From Acidobacteriales bacterium 59-55 (GTDB lineage: Bacteria; Acidobacteriota; Terriglobia; Terriglobales; Acidobacteriaceae), in assembly GCA_001897435.1 (NCBI GenBank), contig MKSV01000007.1:496001-560000 (forward strand): a DNA stretch of 64,000 nt. Reading direction: 5' to 3'. The notes beneath the pieces are model-generated. The model saw only the letters and a program-made list of their open reading frames with translations, was not told the origin of the DNA and did no database searches. Positions 53,518 to 62,239 of this stretch are shown one piece after another. Each line of letters begins with the position of its first letter. Position 1 is the first letter of the stretch. The position numbers and the translations under genes are program-made.

Positions 53518-54174
53518 ATGCGTCGTCGATTGTTCTTACTCCTGGTCATCGTGCTTCTGATCACTGGATCAGCAACGGGCGTTCACGCATCGACGGATTG
53601 TCAGCGCTGGTTCATCGCATACAAGCATGAACTGGCGCAGTCGCAGGCTGCAAAGCGCCTGCGCGCGGCCAGGGCCCGAGCACGCCGTTATGCACGCATG
53701 AAACTGGCCGGATACGTCAAGCCCAAGCCTGTCGTCAAGCACCGCCCTCGCCGCCGTGCACATCCTCGTCCGAGAATGACTCGGGAAGAGCTTCTGCGCC
53801 GCCTTGACCTGGCCTGCGGCGTCCTGCCGGAGAGAGAGTCAGATCAGCCGATCATCAGGGAGGAGACGATCGCGGACTTCCTTCCGCATCGTCCCCTGGG
53901 CTACGTTCCGCTGGTTCCCTCCGACAACGAACCGCTGCTCGCCTACAATGAGCCGCCTTCTTTGCCGGGGGCAGACAGACCTGTACCGGACGGACCTCCC
54001 GGCGGCGGCTATCCCGGCGTCCCCAGCTTCTTCCTGCCTCCGGGGCCTCCGCCTCCACCGTCCACGCCACCGATCACCCCGGTTCCCGAGCCGGAGAGCC
54101 TTGTTCTTTTGCTGACGGGGCTGGCCGGCGGCGCGGCAGTGATACGGAGGAAGATTCAGGCGTCGCGTTCTTAG
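53518..54174 (+). CDS. PEP-CTERM sorting-signal protein, proline-rich
   Basis: 218 residues from ATG 53518. Signal peptide (MRRRLFLLLVIVLLITG, ending VHAS), an Arg/Ala-rich helix (about 35-75), a proline-rich spacer (about 130-190), and a C-terminal tripartite PEP-CTERM signal: VPEPESLVLLLTG, hydrophobic stretch, then RRK. Exosortase cleaves such proteins and ties them to the exopolysaccharide; exosortase is not in the window. Only two cysteines, and no catalytic motif, so a structural envelope protein is likely. Confidence 0.75.
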   Translation: MRRRLFLLLVIVLLITGSATGVHASTDCQRWFIAYKHELAQSQAAKRLRAARARARRYARMKLAGYVKPKPVVKHRPRRRAHPRPRMTREELLRRLDLACGVLPERESDQPIIREETIADFLPHRPLGYVPLVPSDNEPLLAYNEPPSLPGADRPVPDGPPGGGYPGVPSFFLPPGPPPPPSTPPITPVPEPESLVLLLTGLAGGAAVIRRKIQASRS

Positions 54175-54194
54175 GGGAGGTTTGATTAAGTCCT

Positions 54195-54480
54195 GAACAT
54201 TCCCTCAGCGGCTAAAGCTGTTCCCCTTCATGTGTAGTCATGCAAGCCCGGAAGAGACGCAGATTCCCTTCGGGAATGACAACAAAACAGGGCAAACATG
54301 ATCCGATAAAGAGTTACACCTGTAGGAGAATTGCTCTAAGGAGGGTCTAGTCCCCGAACATTCCCTCAGCGGCTAAAGCCGCATTGCAGACAAGTCATTT
54401 ATGGCATCCTTCGGCTTCGCTCAGGACAGGCTCTGAAGTCGTGCTCTTAACAAAACCGGACTTAATCAGAGGTTCTTTAG
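54195..54480 (+). repeat. Family A repeats with a family C copy between (54175-54512 gap)
   Basis: Partial family A at 54195-54230 (gaacattccctcagcggc), a family C motif at 54252-54285, and a longer family A at 54355-54480. The second family A copy has ccttcggcttcgctcaggac inserted near its centre. The 338-bp gap contains no gene. Confidence 0.75.
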
Positions 54481-54512
54481 AGTATTTTTCCTGTAGACAG
54501 GGGTCCCGAAGG

Positions 54513-55283
54513 TCAGCGGACCTGGATCGCCTTGCCCACCAGCAGGATCACCGGCGCCGGGCCAATGGCGTCGTTCTCGATCGAGCCGAGCGTCGCGGCG
54601 TGGACGTGCTCGGCGGAAGTGCTGGCCTTGGATACGGCGACGCATGGCGTCTCGGGCGCAATGCCGGAGCCGATCAGGTCATCGGCCAGCGACCTGAAGT
54701 TGCGTCCCGGCATGTAGATGACCAATGTCGCATCCTGGGGAAACATGCCCGCCCATTGCGGCGTGAGTTGCACCTTTCCCGCTGCGTGGTGGGCGGTGGC
54801 AAAGATGAGCTTCGATGCCGAGCTGCGGTCGGTGAGCGGCGTTTTGAGCGCCGCGGCCACGGCAAATCCAGTGGTAATGCCGGGGACGATCTCGAAGGGA
54901 ATACCAGCCTCGGAGAGCGCCTGGATCTCTTCTCCGGCGCGGCCGAAGATCAGCGGATCGCCCGATTTGAGCCGCAGAACCGATCTGCCCGCCCGAGCAC
55001 CTTCGAGCATGAGAACGTGAATCTCTGTCTGGGTAATGCGCGGCTGGCCACAGCGCTTGCCTACCGGGATGATCTCCGCGCCCTGGTGCGCGAGGTCAAG
55101 AATCTCGCTCGATACAAGGTCATCGGGAAGTATCAGGTCGGCAGTTTCAAGCAGGCGGACAGTACGCACCGTAAGGTAGTCCGGCTCTCCCGGACCCGCG
55201 CCGGCAAGATAGACGTGACCGGGTTGAGCCGGGGCCGAGACGGTCCTTTTTGGCGCAATCGCGGTCTCGTCGGGTGCGCTCAC
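54513..55283 (-). CDS. cobA: Uroporphyrinogen-III C-methyltransferase
   Basis: 256 residues from GTG 55283, which overlaps the previous stop by 4 bp and has AAGGACAAGG upstream. SAM-binding VYLAGAGPGEPDYLTVRT, then VLRLKSGDPLIFGRAGEE and GITTGFAVAAALKTPLT. It methylates uroporphyrinogen III twice to make precorrin-2, the first step of siroheme synthesis. Co-transcribed with sir and the precorrin-2 dehydrogenase. Confidence 0.93.
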   Translation of the reverse strand: MSAPDETAIAPKRTVSAPAQPGHVYLAGAGPGEPDYLTVRTVRLLETADLILPDDLVSSEILDLAHQGAEIIPVGKRCGQPRITQTEIHVLMLEGARAGRSVLRLKSGDPLIFGRAGEEIQALSEAGIPFEIVPGITTGFAVAAALKTPLTDRSSASKLIFATAHHAAGKVQLTPQWAGMFPQDATLVIYMPGRNFRSLADDLIGSGIAPETPCVAVSKASTSAEHVHAATLGSIENDAIGPAPVILLVGKAIQVR

Positions 55284-55942
55284 GCCTTGTCCTTGGATGA
55301 ATCCCCGGCTGAATCTCTGGCTGGATTGAGTTTGGCGTGCTCCCGGGCCAGCAGGCGCGACGGGCAATTATCGTAGCCGCAGACCTCGCGCTCGGCAAGC
55401 TGGTGTAGCAGCCATCTTCGTTCGTCGTTGAGAGGCTCGGCAGCAACCACCTCGCGGCGCAGATTGCCGAGATCGGTCAGCCACTCTCCGGCGTCGAGCG
55501 GAAGCTGCGCGTTGATCTCCTTGCGAAGCTTCTGCGCCAGGGCCGGGCTGGCGCCCGCGGTGGAGATGGCGATTTGAAGATCGCCGCGCCGGACGACGGA
55601 AGGGAAGTAGAAGTCGCAGAAGGGAGGATCGTCGACGGCGTTGCACAGTACGCCCTTCTCCGTTGCCTCTCGAAAGACGGCGCGATTGACTGCGGGCACG
55701 TTGGTGGCCGCCACGACGAGGAAGCTTCCTGTAAGGTCGCCTTCGGCGTAGGGGCGCTGATGGTATTGAATCTCCCCGGCCGCGGCGAGGCTGCGGATGC
55801 GCTCGCTGGCCTCGGGCGCAATGACCGTAATCTCGGCGTTTGCAGCCCTCAGCGACTCGATCTTCGATTCGGCGAGATGGCCTGCGCCGATGACGGTGCA
55901 GGGACGGGCGGCGAGTTTGAGGAAGATAGGAAAGAGAGACAT
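55280..55942 (-). CDS. Precorrin-2 dehydrogenase / sirohydrochlorin ferrochelatase
   Basis: 220 residues from ATG 55942 (MSLFPIFLKL). NAD-binding CTVIGAGHLAESKIESLRAA, then AVDDPPFCDFYFPSVVRRGDLQIAISTAGASPALA, the CysG-N/Met8 signature with the catalytic Asp in VDDP. It oxidises precorrin-2 and inserts iron to give siroheme. In E. coli it is fused to CobA as CysG; here separate but overlapping. Confidence 0.92.
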   Translation of the reverse strand: MSLFPIFLKLAARPCTVIGAGHLAESKIESLRAANAEITVIAPEASERIRSLAAAGEIQYHQRPYAEGDLTGSFLVVAATNVPAVNRAVFREATEKGVLCNAVDDPPFCDFYFPSVVRRGDLQIAISTAGASPALAQKLRKEINAQLPLDAGEWLTDLGNLRREVVAAEPLNDERRWLLHQLAEREVCGYDNCPSRLLAREHAKLNPARDSAGDSSKDKA

Positions 55943-56037
55943 AGGTCTTGCTTCGATGATAGCGAAGGCACGGGCGTGCTCACGGAACCCGTGCTGCCCA
56001 TGCCGCCGCTTCATCTGATATCGGCTATAAGCCCTGC

Positions 56038-57768
56038 TTACTCGCCTGCCGCGAGGCGGCCTGCTCCTACCGGGGGAGCGTCGCGCTCGACCGGATCGAT
56101 GGCCTCGCCGTTGAGTACCGTGCGAAGCGAAGCGTCGTCGGTGCGGGCAAAGTAGGCGCGGAGATCTTCCTCCGGCTGACGGTCGGCGAGATAGGCGCGC
56201 AACAGGCGCTCGATGGCGTCGGGAACATCCTCGGCCGCGGCGCGATAACCCAACGGACGCGAGGTGGCGGCGTACTTACCGATGGCTCCGCCGACGCAGA
56301 ACTGAAAGGCGTCGACGAGCTTGCCGTCCTTCTTCATCTTCTTGCCTTCGAGGCCGATGTCGGCGAGCCAGTGCTGGCCGCAGGAGTTGGTGCAGCCGGT
56401 GACGTGGAGCTTGATCTGCTGATCAAATCCGGGGAGCCGCTCTTCCATCTCGCCTACGACCCACTTGGCGAAGCCCTTGGTCTCGGTGATGGCAAGCTTG
56501 CAGAACTCGGTGCCGGTGCAGGCGATGGCACCGCGCCAGAAGGACGAGACGTCTACCTGTAGTCCCAGTGTGTTCAACTCGACGACGAGAGCGGCGGTCT
56601 TCTCATTGGGCACGTTGGGGATGAGGATGTTCTGCATGATGGTGGTGCGAAGTTCGCCGTTACCGTACTTGTCGGCGAGATTGGCGAGTTGCAGAAGCTG
56701 ATCGCCGGTGAGGCGTCCGGTGATGACGCTGGCACCGACCGAGGAGAGGCCGGGCTCGCGCTGCGGGTTGATGCCGATGTGGTCGCGGTAGATGTCGGCG
56801 GGGATGTTCTCATCCTCGTGAGCCGAGGGGATCAGCTTGTAGCCGAGCTTCTCTTCGAGGACTTCAAGATAGGACTCCGGGGTCCAGCCGAAGCGGAGGA
56901 AGAGGTACTTGGAGCGGGCACGCATGCGGTGTTCGCGCAGAATGTCTGCGTCGCGGAAGATCTCGGCGGAGGCGCGGATGACCTCAAAGGCCTGCTCCTG
57001 GCGGATGAAGGCAGGGATGCGGGTCGCCAGAAATGGCTCGGTGGAAAGGCCGCCGCCGACACGCAGCGTATAGCCAACCTCTTCCTTGCCGTCGACAACA
57101 TGCTTGATAGCGGTCAGCGCGACGTCGTTGACCTCGGGGTAGTTGCACCACAGCGGGCAACCGGTGACGGAGATCTTGAACTTGCGCGGCAGGTTGTGGA
57201 AGGCGTTATTGGAGCTGAGTTCGTGGACCACGCGGCGCGCCAGGGGAGAGGCGTCGATCAGCTCATCGTGATTGTGGCCGGCCAGCGGGCAGCCGGTGAC
57301 GTTGCGAACGACGTCGCCGCAGGCACCCTTGGGGGAGATGCCCATCTTGACCAGGGAGTCGACGATCTCCGGGATGGCCTCGATGGTGAGCCAGTGCAAC
57401 TGCAGATTCTGCCGGGTGGTGATGTCGATGTTGTTGCGAGCGTACTTTTTGGTGATGTCGCTGATGCCGCGAAGCTGTTCGCTGGTGAGCAGACCGTTAG
57501 GCAGCGCCAGGCGCATCATGAAGAACTCGGTGGCTTTGCCCTCGCCGCCCTTGCCGCCGGCCAGACCGTTGCCGTCGCCCTGCGAATAGATACCCCACCA
57601 GCGGAAGTAGAGCGCCCACTCTTCGGGGATCGAGCCGTGGCCGTCCCGCGCGAACTGGCGAATCTCGTCAAAGGATTCCCAGGGATTTTTGGCTGCCTTC
57701 AGGCGCTCGGTCTTCTGGGCTTTGGTTTCTTTGACAATCGGTACTACGGGTTCGGCGGGGGTTGGCAT
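56038..57768 (-). CDS. sir: Assimilatory sulfite (or nitrite) reductase, siroheme type
   Basis: 576 residues from ATG 57768 (AAAGGAT upstream). Two half-domains, with the siroheme/[4Fe-4S] cysteines in ACTGTEFCK (about 425-433) and TGCTNSCGQHWLADIGL (about 472). Operon partners cobA and precorrin-2 dehydrogenase supply siroheme. The family contains both ferredoxin-sulfite and ferredoxin-nitrite reductases, and the TGCTNSCGQH motif occurs in both; since nirA stands in the nitrate cluster, sulfite is favoured, moderately. Confidence 0.85.
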   Translation of the reverse strand: MPTPAEPVVPIVKETKAQKTERLKAAKNPWESFDEIRQFARDGHGSIPEEWALYFRWWGIYSQGDGNGLAGGKGGEGKATEFFMMRLALPNGLLTSEQLRGISDITKKYARNNIDITTRQNLQLHWLTIEAIPEIVDSLVKMGISPKGACGDVVRNVTGCPLAGHNHDELIDASPLARRVVHELSSNNAFHNLPRKFKISVTGCPLWCNYPEVNDVALTAIKHVVDGKEEVGYTLRVGGGLSTEPFLATRIPAFIRQEQAFEVIRASAEIFRDADILREHRMRARSKYLFLRFGWTPESYLEVLEEKLGYKLIPSAHEDENIPADIYRDHIGINPQREPGLSSVGASVITGRLTGDQLLQLANLADKYGNGELRTTIMQNILIPNVPNEKTAALVVELNTLGLQVDVSSFWRGAIACTGTEFCKLAITETKGFAKWVVGEMEERLPGFDQQIKLHVTGCTNSCGQHWLADIGLEGKKMKKDGKLVDAFQFCVGGAIGKYAATSRPLGYRAAAEDVPDAIERLLRAYLADRQPEEDLRAYFARTDDASLRTVLNGEAIDPVERDAPPVGAGRLAAGE

Positions 57769-57810
57769 GTGTGGAGATATCCTTTTTAGTGTGGAGCATA
57801 AACAAGAAGA

Positions 57811-57829
57811 GCCCACTGAGTTTGTGGGC
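57811..57829 (-). promoter_or_regulatory. Hairpin with T-rich tail in the sir leader
   Basis: On the minus strand GCCCAC / GTGGGC with a 7-base loop, followed by TCTTCTTGTTT, ending about 30 nt before the sir start. It may be an attenuator for sir, or the terminator of the anti-sigma gene 170 nt upstream. Confidence 0.5.
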
Positions 57830-57998
57830 GCTTATGACTTTGCTGAAATGTTCGGGACTTGTTGAATCAGTCTACGAAGCGGGGCAAAGGCGAAGGCGCA
57901 CGGAGTCGCAACAACACATGCAACAACGGTTTGCGCGAAATATCGCCATTGGTATTAGGATAATCTCCGGTCTGTTCCGCGTCAAGGGAAAAACGGTC

Positions 57999-58244
57999 TT
58001 AAGCTTTTTTGGCCTTTTTATTGCATTTCACCATGATGGCCGTGTGCAGGCGTTCGCGGAGTTCCCCGGAGAGCTCGTAGATCTCGTTGTCGCGATAGAC
58101 CTCGATGGTCTGCCGGGTAGTGTTCAGGACCACCTCACAGTGGCTGCACCCGGCGGTATGGGCGCGAACCTCTTCGAGCAGTTCGGGGCTGATCTGGCCG
58201 TCGAAGTAGTCGGTAAGCTGGCTGAGAAAGTCGGTGCAGGTCAT
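57999..58244 (-). CDS. Zinc-binding anti-sigma factor (ZAS/zf-HC2)
   Basis: 81 residues from ATG 58244. HTAGCSHC fits the HxxxCxxC zinc motif of anti-sigma factors that release ECF sigma on oxidation. No membrane helix. ATG overlaps the sigma stop by 4 bp. A lysine-rich tail (VKCNKKAKKA) ends it. Confidence 0.88.
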   Translation of the reverse strand: MTCTDFLSQLTDYFDGQISPELLEEVRAHTAGCSHCEVVLNTTRQTIEVYRDNEIYELSGELRERLHTAIMVKCNKKAKKA

Positions 58245-58864
58245 GCGGGACGACCCTCCTTTTTCTGGAAGTACCGGCTGAGGCGCTCGCGCAACTGGAG
58301 CCGGGCGCGCAGCAATCGCGATTTGACTGCCGGTACGCTCAAGCCAAGTGCCTCCGCAGTCTCTTCCGTGGAGAGGTTTTCGATGTCGCGCAGGGTGAAG
58401 ACGGTGCGGAAGCCGGGGGGAAGTCCCTGAATCGTCTTGCGCAGGATCTCGGCAAGCTCGGCCTGGTTGTAGTTCTGCTCGGGATTGGGCCGCCACTCGG
58501 CGAAGTCGCGAGGGATGGCTCCGTCTTCGGTCTGGACGTCGGCGTCCATGGAGACGGTCTTGCTGGTCTTGCGCTTGCGCAGCCGCATAAGGCTCTCGTT
58601 GACCGCGATGCGGACCAGCCAGGTCGAGAACTTCGAGTTGCCCTGAAACTGCTCCAGCTTCTCGTAGGCCTTGAGGAATGCGTCCTGCGTAATGTCTTCG
58701 GCGTCTTCACGGTTCTGAGTAATATGCTGCGCTACCCGGAAGATCTGGCGTTCGTACTGCCGCACAAGCTGCTCGAAAGCAGCCGTGTCCCCCTCCTTGG
58801 CGCGCGCTACAAGCGCCACATCGGGGTGAATCTCTTCCGTCGCTGGGGATTGGATGGCTGGCAT
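58241..58864 (-). CDS. ECF (RpoE-like) sigma factor
   Basis: 207 residues from ATG 58864 (MPAIQSP); a TTG at 58894 is an alternative. Sigma region 2 (about 30-95; DAEDITQDAFLKAYEKL) and region 4 (about 135-190; LPPGFRTVFTLRDIENLSTEETAEALGLSVPAVKSRLLRAR). Pairs with the zinc anti-sigma factor just downstream, so it is probably redox- or envelope-stress-responsive. Confidence 0.93.
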   Translation of the reverse strand: MPAIQSPATEEIHPDVALVARAKEGDTAAFEQLVRQYERQIFRVAQHITQNREDAEDITQDAFLKAYEKLEQFQGNSKFSTWLVRIAVNESLMRLRKRKTSKTVSMDADVQTEDGAIPRDFAEWRPNPEQNYNQAELAEILRKTIQGLPPGFRTVFTLRDIENLSTEETAEALGLSVPAVKSRLLRARLQLRERLSRYFQKKEGRPA

Positions 58865-59158
58865 GTGCAGAAAGGTTCGGAAACAAAGAACCAACTCCTG
58901 TCAGAGTCGGCGCTTCTATTCATAGTAAATGCACTTGAAAGGGAGAGCAATGCAGACACACCAGCAAATACTGGTGTCCGGCGTTTCCTGTCGGGAGGAC
59001 GTCTCTTGCGGCACACCTGAGGGCGAGTGACGAAAGAGACGTGGTTTCGTCACTATGGTGTACCTGTGTTGGTTCCGCTCACGCCTCGATGTTCCGGATG
59101 GGGACTCGCGCAGCTTAGAGTAAACGTAGATGGGAATAAAGAGCGGGTTGATAGCGAA

Positions 59159-61573
59159 TTGATACTGCGTACTTGGTTCAGAGGTTCGATAGCGGTTGTG
59201 GCCGGCGCTTTGCTGGCCGGCACGATGATGGTCCCCGGTCGGGACGCGGATGCGCAGACGGCTAAATCGTCCAGCCACTCCAAAACTGCTAAAAAGTCGA
59301 CAGCCAGGGCGACCGGCAAGAAGGCTCCTGCGAGACAAAGTAAGAGCGTGAAGAAGACAGCGTCCCGATCGACCACGAAGAAGAGGTCTTCCGCAAAGAA
59401 ATCCACGTCGAAAAAATCTACGGCCAGGAAGACGACTACCCGGCGAAAGCATCGCCCTGCTCCACGAGCGACCGCCGAGAGCATTAAGCTCACCAGCGCA
59501 TTCCGGGCGTCGGAGCGATTGCGGCCCATGGCGCAGCAGTTGGCTGCGACCCGCTCTCCCGCCGCGTATCGCGGAGTTGAGAGCTATGCCCACCAGCATC
59601 CGGGCGAGGGAGCCGCCGCCGCGTACCTCGCGCTGGGACACGCTTACGTGCTCGACCACAAGTACGACGACGCGGCCAGCGCCTATCGCCAGGCGGCAAA
59701 GAGCGGCAAGGCGCTCGACGACTATGCCGACTATCTCGGAGCACAGGCCTTGTTGCAGGCGAACCGTGGAGCCGACGCATCTGCGCTGCTCGACCACTTC
59801 GCCAACCGCCATCCGGCAAGTATCTTCGTCTCCGACGCGCCGGTGCTGCTGGCCAACACCTATCTGCAGCAGCTCAATCCGCAGGCGGCGTTGAAGGTGC
59901 TGCTGCCGCTCGGAGATACGCCGCAGGCCTCGCACGTCGGCTTCCGCTATGCGCTGGGCCGGGCCTACCAGATGTCGAACGACGCGACCCGCGCCGCTGC
60001 GATCTACCGCGGGATCTATCTCAAAGAACCCCTCAGCCCCGAGGCGGGGCAGGCGCGCACCCAGTTGCAGGCGATGGGGGTGCCGCTGACGGCGGCCGAG
60101 CGCAAAGCTCACGCCGACCAGCTCTTCAACGCGAAACAATATTCGGCGGCTGCCGGCGAGTATCAGGCCATCGCGCAGAACAGCACCGGCCTCAGCGCGG
60201 CCGATCTCGACGCGCTGAAGGTCTACTCCGCGGTCTGCGATATGAAGCTGAAGCGCATCAGCCGCAAGCAGGTCGAGCAGTTGCCGAATCTTGCGGGCGA
60301 CAGTGGCGCGCTCAAGCTATACATGCTGTCGGAGCTGTCGCGTAACGAGAACGACGAGGACGGCCACGATGCTCTGATCGCCCAGATGGTCGAGCGCTAT
60401 CCTGCCAGCCGCTGGCTGGAGGAGGCGCTCTACTCGGGCGGCAACATGTACCTGCTCAAGCACAACGCAAAAGAGGCGACCTATCACTATTCGCTGTTGG
60501 TGAAGCTGTTTCCGAACAGTGTCTATGCGCCTTCCGCGCACTGGCGCGCGGCGTGGATGAACTATCGGCTGCGCAACTACGCCGAAGCTGCGCGATTGAT
60601 GGACGAGCAGATCAGGATGTATCCCGCCGGAGCCGAGGTTTCGAGCGCCCTGTACTGGCGCGGGCGCATCTATGAAGACGAGGAGCACAACTTCGGCCAG
60701 GCGGTGAACTACTATCGCACGCTCGCGGAGACCTATCCCAACTACTACGACGCGGGGCTGGCCCGGCAGCGTCTTGCCGTGTTGAAGGCGCAGGTGCCCG
60801 CGCCACCCGCGCCGACGCTGAGCTCGGTGCCCGCCGCGCAGGTGCCGGAGTTGACTGGCGAGCTGCCGGAGAATGAGCCTCACCTCATCAAGGCGCGGCT
60901 GCTGGCCAATGCCGCTCTGAACGAGTACATCGGGCCGGAGATTCAGGCGAGTCCGACTGCGAACGAATGGGGAGCGCTGGCAGAGGCCGAGATCTATGCC
61001 TCCTACGGCGAGTACACGCGGTCAGTGCAGTCGATGAAGCACAGCGACATCTCGTTCTATGCGCTGCCGATCGACCAGGTTCCGAAGGTCTATTGGCATC
61101 TCCTGTTCCCGCAGCCCTACTGGGCCGACCTGGTCGCGCAATCGAAGAAGAATGGGCTGGACCCGTATTTTGTGGCATCGCTGATCCGGCAGGAGTCGGA
61201 GTTCAACGCTGGAGCAGTCAGTCGCGCTCATGCGTATGGTCTGATGCAACTGCTGCCATCAGTGGGAAAATCGATGGCGAGAAAAGAGAAGATCAGGCAC
61301 TTCAAGACGAGCGATCTGCTGAACCCGAAGATCAACCTTGAGCTGGGCACGGCGAACCTGAAGCAGGTGCTGGACCGGTTCGGCGGGCAGGCCGAATATG
61401 CGCTGGCCGCGTACAATGCAGGCGATACGCCGGTTCGGCGCTGGATGTCGAGCAACGATTACAAGGACATCCCGGAGTTTGTCCAGTCCATCCCTTACTC
61501 AGAGACGAGGAACTATGTTCAGGCGGTTCTGCGCAACCGGGAGATGTACAGGGTTCTGTATCCGGGCAAGTGA
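59159..61573 (+). CDS. Soluble lytic transglycosylase with basic linker and TPR-like helices
   Basis: 804 residues from TTG 59159; GTG 59027 is an upstream alternative. Signal peptide (ILRTWFRGSIAVVAGALLAG...), then a Lys/Ser/Thr-rich basic segment of about 75 residues, a long superhelical TPR-like region (about 110-600), and an SLT domain (about 670-800) with catalytic Glu in LIRQESEFNAGAVS, AYGLMQLLPS and ALAAYNAGDTPVRRW. It cleaves peptidoglycan glycan strands. The basic segment may hold it to the wall or to anionic polymer. Confidence 0.9.
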   Translation: MILRTWFRGSIAVVAGALLAGTMMVPGRDADAQTAKSSSHSKTAKKSTARATGKKAPARQSKSVKKTASRSTTKKRSSAKKSTSKKSTARKTTTRRKHRPAPRATAESIKLTSAFRASERLRPMAQQLAATRSPAAYRGVESYAHQHPGEGAAAAYLALGHAYVLDHKYDDAASAYRQAAKSGKALDDYADYLGAQALLQANRGADASALLDHFANRHPASIFVSDAPVLLANTYLQQLNPQAALKVLLPLGDTPQASHVGFRYALGRAYQMSNDATRAAAIYRGIYLKEPLSPEAGQARTQLQAMGVPLTAAERKAHADQLFNAKQYSAAAGEYQAIAQNSTGLSAADLDALKVYSAVCDMKLKRISRKQVEQLPNLAGDSGALKLYMLSELSRNENDEDGHDALIAQMVERYPASRWLEEALYSGGNMYLLKHNAKEATYHYSLLVKLFPNSVYAPSAHWRAAWMNYRLRNYAEAARLMDEQIRMYPAGAEVSSALYWRGRIYEDEEHNFGQAVNYYRTLAETYPNYYDAGLARQRLAVLKAQVPAPPAPTLSSVPAAQVPELTGELPENEPHLIKARLLANAALNEYIGPEIQASPTANEWGALAEAEIYASYGEYTRSVQSMKHSDISFYALPIDQVPKVYWHLLFPQPYWADLVAQSKKNGLDPYFVASLIRQESEFNAGAVSRAHAYGLMQLLPSVGKSMARKEKIRHFKTSDLLNPKINLELGTANLKQVLDRFGGQAEYALAAYNAGDTPVRRWMSSNDYKDIPEFVQSIPYSETRNYVQAVLRNREMYRVLYPGK

Positions 61574-61594
61574 GCGGGGTGCTCGTCGGAGAGC

Positions 61595-62239
61595 TTAGTG
61601 CTTCTCGGGCTTGTCGTGCTTCTCGTGGGGATAATGTGTGGGGATCACCCCGGCCTGTAGCTTAACCAGCTCCGGCTGGGCGAACCGGCTGGGTCCAAGC
61701 ACCGCGACCCTGGGCAGAACACCGCGCGCCATCGCCACTTCGTCGCAGGCATAGAGTCGCGGGCAGTTCTGGCAATCCTTGTAGATCTTGTCCGGCAGGG
61801 TAGTACGGTCGACCATCCGAAAGCCGTAGTGAAAGAAGAAATCGGGGATGCGGGTGAAGAGACTGACACAGACGACGCCCTGATCCTCGGCTTCGGCCAG
61901 CAGCGCCCGCAGTATCTTGCCGCCCGCGCCCTGTCCCTTGGCCTCCGGCTTCATGACGATGGAGCGAACCTCGGCCAGATGCGGCCCGTAAAGATGCAGT
62001 GCGCCGCAGCCGAGAAAGACTCCGCTCTCGGATTCGGCGACGGTGAAGTCGCGGACGTTCTCGCAGATCTCGGCGTAGCTCCGGCGCAGCAGCGTCCCAT
62101 CGCCGGAGAGAGAGTTCACCAGATCGAAGATATGAACGGCATCCTGCAATTTGGCTTTGCGTACCGTCGCTCCACCTACGCGGGGACGCGACGATGACGT
62201 CGAATCACTTACCGGCGCCAGTGGACTAAACACGGACAT
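61595..62239 (-). CDS. argA: Short-form N-acetylglutamate synthase (GNAT)
   Basis: 214 residues. GNAT core: VRSIVMKPEAKGQGAGGKILRALL (about 95-118, with acetyl-CoA loop KGQGAGG) and FTRIPDFFFHYGFRMVD. A cysteine-containing tail region (DCQNCPRLYAC) matches the short NAGS class of actinobacteria and acidobacteria. Start overlaps the argH stop by 1 bp, which supports a role at the first step of arginine synthesis. Exact substrate unproven. Confidence 0.82.
   Translation of the reverse strand: MSVFSPLAPVSDSTSSSRPRVGGATVRKAKLQDAVHIFDLVNSLSGDGTLLRRSYAEICENVRDFTVAESESGVFLGCGALHLYGPHLAEVRSIVMKPEAKGQGAGGKILRALLAEAEDQGVVCVSLFTRIPDFFFHYGFRMVDRTTLPDKIYKDCQNCPRLYACDEVAMARGVLPRVAVLGPSRFAQPELVKLQAGVIPTHYPHEKHDKPEKH

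Noticed and set aside
54384-55376. Plus-strand 330-codon frame
   Set aside because: Antisense to cobA with no family motifs.
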